Source: Chloroflexota bacterium | GTDB lineage: Bacteria; Chloroflexota; UBA6077 | Length of the DNA: 31,260 nucleotides | Assembly (NCBI GenBank): GCA_021806765.1 | Contig: JAJZQR010000023.1 | Coordinates: 1 to 31,260 of the forward strand | Reading direction: 5' to 3' | Part shown: positions 1 to 7,721 of the stretch, one piece after another | Layout of the letters: each line of letters starts with the position of its first letter | Position numbering within the stretch: the stretch's first letter is position 1 | Translations under genes and position numbers: made by a program | The notes under the pieces: model-generated | The model's input: only the letters and a program-made list of their open reading frames with translations | Told to the model about the DNA's origin: nothing | Database searches by the model: none

Positions 1-1653
1 CTCTTTGAGCAGCGGAAGGCCTCCCGCGGCGGGCAGGCCCGGGATCTTCGCCAGGACCGCGTTGAGATATGCTTCCACGGTAGGGAAGGGGAAGAAGAGC
101 GAACTCTTCTCGTCCAGGCGGGTGCCCAGGGTGAGCAGGATGTCGTCCGCGCTCAGGGATTCGCCCCGGGGCCGCACCACCGGTTGCCGTAGCGTCAGGT
201 AGGGGACCATCTCCTGGGCCGGTGGTGACTCCAGCCCCCAGCTTTCCAGATAGGTAGCCGCCGGGAGCACCAGGTCGGCTAGCGCCGAGGTCTCGGTGAG
301 GTTGGTATCGATGGCTACCAGATAGCCGACCCGCTTCTCGTCCAGGAGGGCCGTGCGGAAAGCCTCGGTGTCTGGCCAGGAGTATGCCGGGTTGGCCAGA
401 CAGGTGATGTAGAGGCCGGCGCTTTTCTCGCCCTGGATCAGCTGCTCGATCCGTTGGACTGCGCCGGCGGTGTCAGACAGCGAGGGAGGCACCGGGTCCG
501 GCTGGGCGAAGGTGAGCATCTGGGCAGGGCAGTAGCCACCGGCGGCCCCAACGCTGCTCACCAGGGAGTTGAGCAGCAGGAGGGCTCGCTGGGTGTTGAC
601 GCCCTCCTTCTGCCGGCCGATCCTGCCCCCTACCATGGCGAGGGCCGGCCTGGCGCGACCGAACTCCGTGGCGATGCGGCGGAGGTCACTGGCCCGGATA
701 CCCGAAGCCGTCTCAGCCGCCTCGGAGGTATACGGAGCCAGCTGTTGGGCCAGTTGATCGATCGATAGGTCGGTCCAATGGGAGAGGAACTGCTTGTCGT
801 GCAGGTTCTGCTGGACCACCACGTTGGCCATGGCCAGGAGCACCAGGCCGTCGCTGCCGGGAAGGATCGGGAACCATTCGTCGCTGCGGCCGCCGGTCAG
901 CGACAGCCGAGGGTCGAAGGTCACCAGCTTGGCGCCCGCCATGCGAGCCTCCACCAATCGTTGAACGAAGGGCAGGTAGAGGGGGTGGTTCTCGTAGGGG
1001 TTTCCCCCAAAGTTGAGCAGGTAACGAGAGCGGGCCACATCGGCGACCTCGGAGGCGGCCCCCATGGTAAGCCGGTTGGCCGTCTGGCGAGCAGCATCGT
1101 GGAGAAGGCCCTCGTCGATCAGGGTCTTGGAGCCGAAGGCGGCGACGAACCGGTGGGTCATGAGGCTGGATGCCTCCGCCCCGGCATGGAAGAGCAGCGA
1201 TTCGGGATCCCTGGCCTGGAGAGCGCGCAGCTTCTCCTGAAGGGTGTCGTAGGCCTCCTCCCAGGTAACCCGAGTCCACTTGCCTTCGCCCCGCTGTCCG
1301 GCTCGAGCCATGGGGAAGAGGACCCGATCGGGATCGTAGAGGCGGTTGATGCCGGCGTGGCCGCGCGCGCACAGCCGTCCTCGACTGTTGGGATCGCGGG
1401 GGTTACCCTCGATCTTGACCAGCCGATCCTCCTCCACGAACCCAAGGATCCCGCAGCGGGCGGTACAATGGGCGCAACTGCTCGGGATGGCTCGGCGCAG
1501 GGCGCCGGTAGTGCGAGATACCGAGCGGCCGCCGCGAACGAACTCCTCTGCCACTGCGCCCCTGGCGACCAACAGGTCGGTTGCTACCATGCCGGCAGCG
1601 GCCGCTCCCAGCTTTAGCAGTTGACGCCTGGTGAGCCTAGCTGAGCGGAACAT
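1..1653 (-). CDS. molybdopterin oxidoreductase catalytic subunit (partial, C-terminus beyond window)
   Basis: The frame is open from ATG 1653 to the window edge (551 codons), so the C-terminal part is missing. The N-terminus carries a Tat-type signal (TRRQLLKLGAAAAG, residues 8-21), which predicts export of a folded cofactor-loaded enzyme. A 4Fe-4S motif follows: Cys60, Cys63, Cys67 and Cys95, then the usual bis-MGD fold segments (for example NFGGNPYENHP near 214). These features define the DMSO-reductase/MopB superfamily. The start overlaps the NrfD gene by 17 bases. The order Fe-S, NrfD, catalytic subunit is that of ttrBCA (tetrathionate reductase), but Psr/Phs/Sre-type enzymes use the same parts, so the substrate is not assigned. 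Around residues 178-190, where the molybdenum-ligating Cys or SeCys is expected, the sequence reads LIDEGLLHDAAR with no cysteine; Asp186 is the nearest acidic candidate. The family is certain; the reaction is unknown. Confidence 0.9.
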   Translation of the reverse strand, partial: MFRSARLTRRQLLKLGAAAAGMVATDLLVARGAVAEEFVRGGRSVSRTTGALRRAIPSSCAHCTARCGILGFVEEDRLVKIEGNPRDPNSRGRLCARGHAGINRLYDPDRVLFPMARAGQRGEGKWTRVTWEEAYDTLQEKLRALQARDPESLLFHAGAEASSLMTHRFVAAFGSKTLIDEGLLHDAARQTANRLTMGAASEVADVARSRYLLNFGGNPYENHPLYLPFVQRLVEARMAGAKLVTFDPRLSLTGGRSDEWFPILPGSDGLVLLAMANVVVQQNLHDKQFLSHWTDLSIDQLAQQLAPYTSEAAETASGIRASDLRRIATEFGRARPALAMVGGRIGRQKEGVNTQRALLLLNSLVSSVGAAGGYCPAQMLTFAQPDPVPPSLSDTAGAVQRIEQLIQGEKSAGLYITCLANPAYSWPDTEAFRTALLDEKRVGYLVAIDTNLTETSALADLVLPAATYLESWGLESPPAQEMVPYLTLRQPVVRPRGESLSADDILLTLGTRLDEKSSLFFPFPTVEAYLNAVLAKIPGLPAAGGLPLLKE

Positions 1654-2686
1654 ACTGACCCCCGATGACCACTACGTAGCGCATCGCCAGGATCCCAGCC
1701 ATCACCAGCAGTGAGGCGGCTACCGTTGCTGGGAGGGACCGATGGCTGTGCGGAATGCCCTGCGCCAGCAGGGGGATGAAGGCGGCCACCATCAGCGGGG
1801 CCCCCAGCGGCACCGTGGGAATCGACCCGAAGTAGATCAGGCTGGCCCCCGCCAGCGGCGGCCCTACCAGAGTTACGGTCCGAGCCAGCAGGGCCGTTGG
1901 TGCCGTGAGCAGTATCAAGGGCACCAGGGAGCCCGTAAGGATTTCGGTGCCGAGGAAGAACTGGCTGAAGCCGCCCCGCAGGATCAACGAGGCCGCTTCT
2001 CCGGCCTCGCGGTCCGAGGTGAGCAGCACCAGGACGTCCGAGAAGACCAGGAAGAGATCCAGCAGGATGGAGCCCGCCAGGATCCTCCCCAGGTCCCTGA
2101 CCAGGACGGGGTCGGGCCGGCGCTGCTTGGACAGGAAACCCATGACGGTCACCACCAGGATCATCAGGGCGATACCGGAGACCATGGCCGAGACCAGGAA
2201 GAGGATGGGCATCAGGGCGGTGTTCCAGAGCGCCCTGGCCTTGGCCAGCGCCATGATGAAGCCGGTGTAGCCGTGGACCGATATGGCCAGGGGGATCCCT
2301 ATCAGGCCGAACAGCTTGGTCATCTTTTCGTCGCCCTTGAACATGAAGAAGGCGTAGATGAGGCAGTTCAGCGGGTACAGGGTCAACAGGAAGGAGCCGT
2401 ACGTGATGGGGGAAGTGGGGTTGAGATAGGGAAACAGATGCCAGAAACGCCAGGGTTGGCCCAGGTCGGCTATCAGGTTCAGGGGAGCCAATACCAGCAG
2501 CACGATGGCCATCACTACCCCAATCTTCCCTAACGGCTTGAATCTCTTGAAACCGAAGCCGTAGGCCAGGGTAGATAGGATGAAGGAACCGGCGCTCAGC
2601 CCTGTCATGTAGAAGTAGACGGCGATCAGGGGACCCAACGGCGCCTCGTGTGCGACGTTGTAGACGATGGTGACCTCCTCGTTCAT
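1637..2686 (-). CDS. NrfD/PsrC-type quinone-interacting membrane anchor
   Basis: This 349-residue, strongly hydrophobic protein has about eight to ten membrane segments. It exchanges electrons between the menaquinone pool and the Fe-S subunit of the complex. NrfD-family marks are the early GLSAGSF segment (about residue 29), DLGQPWRFWHLF after the second helix, VHGYTGFI in the middle and RYVVVIGGQ at the C-terminus. The ATG at 2686 is chosen because it overlaps the stop of the Fe-S gene as ATGA. The same frame is open farther upstream, but that part is only antisense-like sequence across the Fe-S gene. It contains no haem-binding CxxCH. It is translationally coupled to both neighbours. Confidence 0.92.
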   Translation of the reverse strand: MNEEVTIVYNVAHEAPLGPLIAVYFYMTGLSAGSFILSTLAYGFGFKRFKPLGKIGVVMAIVLLVLAPLNLIADLGQPWRFWHLFPYLNPTSPITYGSFLLTLYPLNCLIYAFFMFKGDEKMTKLFGLIGIPLAISVHGYTGFIMALAKARALWNTALMPILFLVSAMVSGIALMILVVTVMGFLSKQRRPDPVLVRDLGRILAGSILLDLFLVFSDVLVLLTSDREAGEAASLILRGGFSQFFLGTEILTGSLVPLILLTAPTALLARTVTLVGPPLAGASLIYFGSIPTVPLGAPLMVAAFIPLLAQGIPHSHRSLPATVAASLLVMAGILAMRYVVVIGGQYVPLS

Positions 2687-3279
2687 ATCTTGACCTCCTC
2701 GCCTCCGCCCGTGGTCCGCATGATGGCCTCGTCGGCCCCGATGTAGTACACCTGGGGCGTGGTGTTCTTCTCCGGTTTGAGCACCGCAACAGCGTTGCGG
2801 GCCAGCAGCTTGGAGACCTCGCTGTTGGGGTCGTTGAGGTCGCCGAAGGTCATCGCCCTGGTCGGGCAGCTGTTGACGCAGGCAGGCTCCAGTCCGGCGT
2901 CCACCCGGTGGTAACACCAGACGCACTTCTGGACGATCTTCTTCAGGGGATTCAGGTAGCGCACTTCGTAAGGACAGGAGGCTATGCAGTACTTGCAGCC
3001 GATGCAGCGATGGGGATCCACCATGACGATGCCATCCTCCCGCTGGTAGGTCGCCTGGGTAGGACAGTTTCGAATGCAGATGGGGTTCTCGCAGTTGTTG
3101 CAGAGGGTAGGCAGAAAGGACGTGCTGACGTTGGGGTAGTGCCCTTTCTCTCCCTGCTTCACCCACGAGCGCCAAACCCCCGGCGGCACGGCGTTCTCGC
3201 TCTTGCAGGCAACGGCGCAGGCGTGGCAGCCGATGCAACGCCGGACATCTATGACCATGGCGTACCTGACCTTGCTCAT
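2683..3279 (-). CDS. 4Fe-4S ferredoxin-type electron transfer subunit (PsrB/TtrB/DmsB-like)
   Basis: This 198-residue protein carries four cysteine clusters for four 4Fe-4S centres. They are CIGCHACAVAC near residue 15, CNNCENPICIRNCP near 60, CIGCKYCIASCP near 92 and CVWCYHRVDAGLEPACVNSCP near 120. It is the electron wire between the NrfD anchor and the molybdopterin subunit. It has no signal peptide, as expected for a partner that is co-exported with the Tat-bearing subunit. ATG 3279 is preferred because MSKVRYAMVIDVRRC matches the usual length of this family; a GTG one codon earlier (3282) is possible. Shine-Dalgarno sequence is weak because the start lies inside a heptamer-type repeat (TGACGAGTGATGAG on the coding strand). 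It follows the slipin gene by 13 bases. Confidence 0.93.
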   Translation of the reverse strand: MSKVRYAMVIDVRRCIGCHACAVACKSENAVPPGVWRSWVKQGEKGHYPNVSTSFLPTLCNNCENPICIRNCPTQATYQREDGIVMVDPHRCIGCKYCIASCPYEVRYLNPLKKIVQKCVWCYHRVDAGLEPACVNSCPTRAMTFGDLNDPNSEVSKLLARNAVAVLKPEKNTTPQVYYIGADEAIMRTTGGGEEVKI

Positions 3280-3292
3280 CACTCGTCACTCA

Positions 3293-4093
3293 CTACTGTG
3301 CGCTAGCCCTGTCTCCCAGGGCGGCGGCAACGCCGGTCACGGCCCCGAGGGCGGCCCGCATCCCATCGGCCCTCATGATGTCCAGTGGGAGGGGGATAAT
3401 GGTGCTGTTGCGCTCCCCGGCGATCTCGGTGAGGGTCTGGAGATACCGCAACTGCAGCGCCCCCGGCTCCGACGCGATGATGCGGGCAGCGCTGGCAAGG
3501 GTGTCGGCCGCCTGGAACTCACCCTGGGCGTGGATGATCTTGGCCCTCTTCTCTCGTTCTGCCTCTGCCTGCTTCGCCATGGCGCGCTGCATGGCCTCCG
3601 GGAGCTGGACGTCTTTGACCTCCACCAGGGTCACCTTCACGCCCCAGGGCTCCGTCTGCTCGTCGATGATGCGCTGCAGGCGATGGTTGATCTCCTCCCG
3701 ATGGGACAGCAGTTCATCCAGTTCCGATTGGCCCAGGACACTCCGCAGCGTCGTTTGGGCGATCTGGGAGGTCGCGCGGATGTAATCCAGCACCCGGACC
3801 ACGGCATCCTCGGGGTTGACCACCTTGAAGTACACTACCGCGTCCACCTTTATGGTGACGTTGTCCTTGGTGATCACCTCCTGGGGCTCCACAACCATGG
3901 TGACGACCCGCATGTCCACCCGAACCATTCGGTCCACCAGAGGGAGGATCAGGTTGAGGCCGGGGTTGCGGATGCCCATGAACCTGCCGAACCGGAAGAT
4001 GACTCCGTGTTCGTACTGCTGCACGATGCGCACGGCCAGATAGCACAGCACCAGGATCAAGATGCCAGATAGAGTTCCGGCGAAGATCTGCAA
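3293..4093 (-). CDS. SPFH/Band 7 (slipin/stomatin-like) membrane protein
   Basis: This 266-residue protein has one N-terminal membrane helix ([22 protein letters not shown], split here as [12 protein letters not shown] and [10 protein letters not shown]), then the Band 7 domain. Marks of the domain are [26 protein letters not shown], the [16 protein letters not shown] strand and the helical [20 protein letters not shown] segment. Slipins form oligomers on the inner membrane, scaffold protein complexes and often work with membrane proteases. TTG 4093 is chosen because AAAGGAGG sits seven bases before it; the in-frame extension to 4171 has no such signal. It is the first gene of the respiratory operon, which suggests a scaffold or assembly role for that complex; this is inference. 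No NfeD partner is present beside it. Confidence 0.9.
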   Translation of the reverse strand: MQIFAGTLSGILILVLCYLAVRIVQQYEHGVIFRFGRFMGIRNPGLNLILPLVDRMVRVDMRVVTMVVEPQEVITKDNVTIKVDAVVYFKVVNPEDAVVRVLDYIRATSQIAQTTLRSVLGQSELDELLSHREEINHRLQRIIDEQTEPWGVKVTLVEVKDVQLPEAMQRAMAKQAEAEREKRAKIIHAQGEFQAADTLASAARIIASEPGALQLRYLQTLTEIAGERNSTIIPLPLDIMRADGMRAALGAVTGVAAALGDRASAQ

Positions 4094-4301
4094 GGGGCGA
4101 CCTCCTTTCGTAAGGTAACCCGGGGCCGCCCCGGCCGGAGTCAATCCGGGGCGATCCCTCCTTCCTCTCACGCAGCGGGGTCCGAATCCTCTCCTCGCAT
4201 CGGGTGCGGGTGCCAGAAGGGCCAGCGTCCCTGCCCGCCATCCTGTCCCTCCCCGATGCGGGGAGAGGTCGAGGGAAAGATCGAGGGGATTCCACGGGGG
4301 G
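4094..4301 (-). promoter_or_regulatory. about 200-nt leader of the slipin/respiratory operon
   Basis: No gene is seen here. Between the predicted -10 box (4302-4307) and the TTG start lies a long untranslated leader. It holds a small hairpin with 7-bp arms (CTCCCCG/CGGGGAG, 4249-4265, loop ATG), a diverged member of the C-rich hairpin family seen elsewhere in the window. It also holds the strong Shine-Dalgarno sequence AAAGGAGG in front of 4093. No known riboswitch was recognised. Confidence 0.45.
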
Positions 4302-4369
4302 ATGATAGGCCGGGGGCCGTTACAGGGCCGTTAACAGGCAAGAGGCCGGTTGTTACAGTCGTGTGACAG
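4302..4369 (-). promoter_or_regulatory. Pho-box-like direct repeats plus -10 box, promoter of the respiratory operon
   Basis: Read on the minus strand, the bases just after the regulator stop codon hold CTGTCAC (4363-4369), CTGTAAC (4352-4358), CTGTTAA (4331-4337) and CTGTAAC (4319-4325). Their spacings are 11, 21 and 12 bases, so all lie on one face of the helix. The first pair has the exact layout of an E. coli Pho box: 7-bp repeats with a 4-bp spacer. Eleven bases after the last repeat is TATCAT (4302-4307), a good -10 box with no -35 box, as in PhoB-activated promoters. The likely binder is the OmpR/PhoB-type regulator encoded immediately upstream. Seen: repeats, spacing and -10. Inferred: the binder and the controlled operon. 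Confidence 0.7.
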
Positions 4370-5065
4370 TCAGCGGGGAGCGGGCATGAGGTAGCCGACG
4401 CCCGGCTTCGTGAGGACATAGCGGGGAGTCGAGGGGTCCTCCTCGATCTTCTGACGCAGTCGCCGGATGTAGACCCGAAGCACGTCGGGTTCGTCGGCGT
4501 ATTCGGGGCCCCAGGCCAACCTCAGCAGTTCCTCCTGTACCAGCACCCGGCCGGCGTTGGAAGCCAGGTGGAAGAGCAGCCGATACTCCGTGGGGCTGAG
4601 GGAGATCTCGTGGCCCCGTATCGACACCCGGTGCTGGGCAAAATCGACGGTGAGATCTCCCAGAGCTAATGGGGGTTGCAGGTTCGGTTGCTGCCTCAGC
4701 CCGCTCCGCCGGAGTTGAGCCCGCACCCTCGCCAGCAGCTCCTCGGCATCGAAGGGTTTGGTTAGGTAGTCGTCGGCTCCCAGGTCCAGTCCTCGCACCT
4801 TGTCCGCCTGCTGGCGGCGGGCGGTCAGCATGATGATGGGGACGGTGGAGAACTCTCGGATCTGGCGACACACTTCGTACCCATCCAGGTCGGGGAGCAT
4901 GAGGTCGAGGACGATCAGGTCAGGGTCCTCCGCTTCGGCTCTTTGGATGGCGGAGACACCGCCATCGGCGGCCACGACTCTGTAACCCAGGGATTCCAGG
5001 TTGGCCCGGAGCAACCTGACGTAGCGCGGCTCGTCATCGACCACCAGGACGGTTTGGCGAGTCAT
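4370..5065 (-). CDS. OmpR/PhoB-family response regulator
   Basis: This 231-residue protein has a receiver domain (residues 1-120) with acidic residues Asp10 and Asp11, phospho-acceptor Asp54 (VLDLMLPD), Thr80 and Lys102 (TKPF). A winged-helix DNA-binding domain of the OmpR type follows (about 132-231), with LSPTEYRLLFHLASNAGRV and the recognition-helix region DEPDVLRVYIRRLRQKIEED. It is a transcription factor controlled by the upstream kinase. ATG 5065 is preceded by AAGGAGG five bases away. The kinase stop lies 27 bases upstream, so the two are cotranscribed. The stop codon abuts an array of CTGTNAC repeats, a plausible target. The overall architecture is PhoB-like, but no phosphate genes are nearby. 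Confidence 0.95.
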   Translation of the reverse strand: MTRQTVLVVDDEPRYVRLLRANLESLGYRVVAADGGVSAIQRAEAEDPDLIVLDLMLPDLDGYEVCRQIREFSTVPIIMLTARRQQADKVRGLDLGADDYLTKPFDAEELLARVRAQLRRSGLRQQPNLQPPLALGDLTVDFAQHRVSIRGHEISLSPTEYRLLFHLASNAGRVLVQEELLRLAWGPEYADEPDVLRVYIRRLRQKIEEDPSTPRYVLTKPGVGYLMPAPR

Positions 5066-5090
5066 AGATGCCTCCTTACCTGACCTAACC

Positions 5091-5152
5091 CCCTACCCCC
5101 TTCCCGACGCGGGAAGGGGGAATATTCCCCTCCCTCGTAGGGGAAAGGCCGG
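5091..5152. repeat. C-rich palindromic repeat spanning the kinase stop codon
   Basis: A perfect 11-bp stem (5096-5106 with 5110-5120, loop ACG) is followed by a second, weaker hairpin built on TCCCCTCCCTCGTAGGGGA (about 5126-5144). The same stem and the same ACG loop recur at 18407-18431. The kinase stop codon (5093-5095) lies at the edge of the stem, so the repeat codes for the kinase tail and sits between the kinase and regulator genes, where it could also modulate their expression ratio. Confidence 0.8.
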
Positions 5153-7525
5153 CTCCCCCACCGGGAGGGAGAAGCGGACGGTGGTGCCTTTTCCGGGGCT
5201 GCTCTCGAGCCAGATGCTCCCCCCGTGGGCCTCCACGATGCCCTGACAGATGTAGAGTCCCAGCCCTACACCGCGCCGGCTCACGGAGGGGGCGGCTGCG
5301 GCGCGGTAGAACCGCTCGAAAACCCTGCTCTGCTCTTCGAGGGGTATCCCGATCCCCTGGTCGGTCACACTCACCACGATGGAGCCGAGTTGCCGGACGG
5401 CGGATACGATGACGGGCCCCCCTTCCGGAGAGTATTTCACTGCGTTATCCAACAGGTTGTGCAGCACCTGCTCGATCCGCCGAGGATCCGCATCTACCGA
5501 GGGGAGCTTCGCCGGCAGCCGCAGGAGAAACCGAGGCTGCGGGGGCTTGGCTCCTGCTCTCTCCACAGCCCGCCGCACCAGCTTCGTGAGGGATACCGGC
5601 TGCTTATCCATTGGGAGGGCACCGGCCTCCAGGCGGGATACATCCAGGAGATCATCGATCAGGGCGCTCAGGGAGTCGCTTTCCTCGCTGATGATCTGCA
5701 GGAACTCTCGACTGGTCTTCCTGTCGAAGTCGGCGTCGGGGCGCAGGAGGGTGGTTGCGTATCCTTTGATGAAGCCCAGCGGGCTCTGCAGTTCGTGGGT
5801 GATGGTGGAGATGAACATCGACTTCAGCCGATCCGCCTCCCGCAAGGCTGCGGCCTGCTCCGCCTCTCGTGCCAGCTGGGCTCGCTCTATGGCGATGGCC
5901 GCCTGGTCTGCCAGGGCCTGCACCAGGGGGAGGTCGGCCCGAACGCTCTCCTCCTCAACGCGTCCGGCTCTCAGGAGTAGAGCGCCAAGGGCGCGATCCT
6001 GGGTAAGCAGAGGGGCGCAGGTCAGAGGCCTGCGGTCCCGGAGCGAGGCCACTTCTCCTGGCCGCGGGAGCGCTTCCTGTTGGGATCGCTTCTCTGGAGA
6101 GCAGGGCTCATCTTCGGCAGTGCAGTGGACGGGGCGACGCGAGTGAAAGGCCACCGAGGCCACCTCAAGGTAGCGGGGTCCGAGATCTCCAGGAGGGTCG
6201 CCTTCCCAGGCGCGGAGCACCAGTTGACCGTGGACCGGGTCCTGAAGATAGAGATAGGCAGCATCCACCGGCTCCAGCACCTCAGCCACCTTCCGAACCA
6301 CGGCGCGCATCATCTCCCCCAACTCCACCGACGAGGCGATGGTCTTGGACAGCTCAAAGAGGCAGGATAGCTCCGCAGTCCGCTGCCGGACCCGCAGTTC
6401 CAGTTCCCGATGCCAGCGGTCCAACTCCTCCCTGGACTGCTGGAGGCGAGTCCGCATGACCTCGAAGGTGCGGGCAAGCCTGCCCACCTCATCGTCGCCT
6501 GCGGTCAGCGGTGGCCCATGCAGATCGCCTCCGGCAATTCGTTCTGCCGCCATGGTGAGGGATCGAACCGGGACGAGGACGCTCCGCAGCACGACGGCGC
6601 CGGTAGCCAGGGCCCCGAGGAGGGACAGGAGGCCCAAGACTACCAGACGGGTGGCCAGGTCCCGCCCGACGGCCAGCGCCTCCGTCTCGTCCTGTTCCAC
6701 GGAGACGCCCCACGGAACGTGGGCCAGGGGCGCAAAAGCCACGATCTCCCGATAGGGCTCGACGCTATCCTCGGTCCCATGGGAAACCACCGTAGCGCTC
6801 TTCTGACGGATGAGGGAGAAGAGAAGGTCGTAGTGGTGGCTTCGGTGCAGCACGAAGACGGGTTCGGTGCTGGCTAGCACCGTGCCGTTCCCATCGAGGA
6901 TCTGGGTGTGCCCGGTGCGGCCTGGCTTGAGCCCGAGGATCAGGCTGGCAAGACTGGCCTTCGCGATGTCCGCAGAGGCTCCCAGCACCCCAACCGTCCG
7001 TCCGGCCCTGTCTATAATGGGGACTGCCAGGGCCACCTCGGGCTTCTTGGTCACCGGATCCAGGATGGCGCCCGATACCTCGGGGCTTCCCCCCTCCAGA
7101 ACCCGCTGAATGTGGACGTAGTCGAAGAGGTTGATGCCTTCCAGAGGGGAGGGGGCCGGCTCGGCCATCAGCACGGTGCCATTCCGGTCCACTAGATACA
7201 CCTGCTGGCCGAAGACGGGGAGGCGGGCTCGGATCACCGCCAGGGCTGCCCGCTTCGGCTCGGTGTCCCCCTGGTAGAGGTCGGCCATATCCGTTCGGGC
7301 GGAGTCTTGGAGGTGGTCCAGCGCCTCCTTGAGCTGGAAGTCGATGTGATCGGCGGTGATCTGGGCCATCATCAACCGTTCCTGGAACACCGCCTGGGTG
7401 CTCTCTCGAACGGCTTCCAGGGCCAGAAAGCCGAAGAGGCTGAAGCTCACAGCTAACCCTGCCACCACGATGATGGCCACCTTGCGTTGCAGGGTATGGC
7501 CGCTGGTGGGAGCACCAGGCTGCAT
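5093..7525 (-). CDS. membrane sensor histidine kinase (dCache-like sensor, HAMP, GAF, HisKA, HATPase)
   Basis: This 810-residue protein begins with a membrane helix (about 17-37), followed by a large extracytoplasmic region with two Cache-like modules. Marks are VYLVDRNGTVLMAEP, FDYVHIQRVLEG and QILDGNGTVLAST. A second membrane helix lies near 300-322, then a HAMP domain (SVLVPVRSLTMAAERIAGGDL), a coiled coil and a GAF domain (about 395-545). HisKA has the phospho-acceptor His577 in THELQSPLGF. The ATPase domain shows the N box NLLDNAVKYS (about 688-697), DQGIGIP and GVGLGLYICQG. It phosphorylates the regulator encoded 27 bases downstream. ATG 7525 is preferred over TTG 7549 because GAGGGG precedes it and the predicted transcript start is only about 12 bases from the TTG. 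The last ~10 residues (IFPLPASGRG) are encoded by a C-rich palindromic repeat. Confidence 0.95.
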   Translation of the reverse strand: MQPGAPTSGHTLQRKVAIIVVAGLAVSFSLFGFLALEAVRESTQAVFQERLMMAQITADHIDFQLKEALDHLQDSARTDMADLYQGDTEPKRAALAVIRARLPVFGQQVYLVDRNGTVLMAEPAPSPLEGINLFDYVHIQRVLEGGSPEVSGAILDPVTKKPEVALAVPIIDRAGRTVGVLGASADIAKASLASLILGLKPGRTGHTQILDGNGTVLASTEPVFVLHRSHHYDLLFSLIRQKSATVVSHGTEDSVEPYREIVAFAPLAHVPWGVSVEQDETEALAVGRDLATRLVVLGLLSLLGALATGAVVLRSVLVPVRSLTMAAERIAGGDLHGPPLTAGDDEVGRLARTFEVMRTRLQQSREELDRWHRELELRVRQRTAELSCLFELSKTIASSVELGEMMRAVVRKVAEVLEPVDAAYLYLQDPVHGQLVLRAWEGDPPGDLGPRYLEVASVAFHSRRPVHCTAEDEPCSPEKRSQQEALPRPGEVASLRDRRPLTCAPLLTQDRALGALLLRAGRVEEESVRADLPLVQALADQAAIAIERAQLAREAEQAAALREADRLKSMFISTITHELQSPLGFIKGYATTLLRPDADFDRKTSREFLQIISEESDSLSALIDDLLDVSRLEAGALPMDKQPVSLTKLVRRAVERAGAKPPQPRFLLRLPAKLPSVDADPRRIEQVLHNLLDNAVKYSPEGGPVIVSAVRQLGSIVVSVTDQGIGIPLEEQSRVFERFYRAAAAPSVSRRGVGLGLYICQGIVEAHGGSIWLESSPGKGTTVRFSLPVGEPAFPLRGRGIFPLPASGRG

Positions 7526-7567
7526 CTTCGGCCCCCTCGGCGCGAACAAGGAGCGGGCAGTACCGCC

Positions 7568-7596
7568 ATCATAGGCCGAACGCTTAACCTGGTCAA
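7568..7596 (-). promoter_or_regulatory. sigma70-like promoter of the kinase/regulator operon
   Basis: On the minus strand TTGACC (7591-7596) is separated by 17 bases from TATGAT (7568-7573). Both hexamers match the vegetative consensus at five of six positions with ideal spacing. Transcription would start near 7561, about 35 bases before ATG 7525. Confidence 0.75.
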
Positions 7597-7617
7597 GGAT
7601 TAAGATGCTCTAGATGG

Positions 7618-7653
7618 CCATGCCGCGAACGCGGACAGGCGTTCGCGGCATGG
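7618..7653 (-). terminator. perfect 15-bp inverted repeat, possible terminator of the CAP gene
   Basis: CCATGCCGCGAACGC (7618-7632) pairs perfectly with 7639-7653 around the loop GGACAG. It lies about 70 bases past the stop of the CAP-domain gene and upstream of the kinase promoter. Neither side has a T run, so intrinsic termination is uncertain; a REP-like or protein-binding role is also possible. Confidence 0.4.
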
Positions 7654-7721
7654 TGAGCATGGACACGCTGCGGGCGCATCCCCCAGAGGTTGGTCGAGGG
7701 GATGGCTGAGCTGGTGCGGGC

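Noticed and set aside
778..1617. Plus-strand open frame across the molybdopterin subunit gene
   Set aside because: The minus strand gives an uninterrupted protein with Tat signal and Fe-S cysteines; the plus-strand translation has no family resemblance.
2687..3289. Upstream in-frame extension of the NrfD gene (to 550 residues)
   Set aside because: It overlaps the whole Fe-S subunit gene in another frame and gives Arg/Gln-rich nonsense; the ATGA overlap at 2683-2686 marks the true start.
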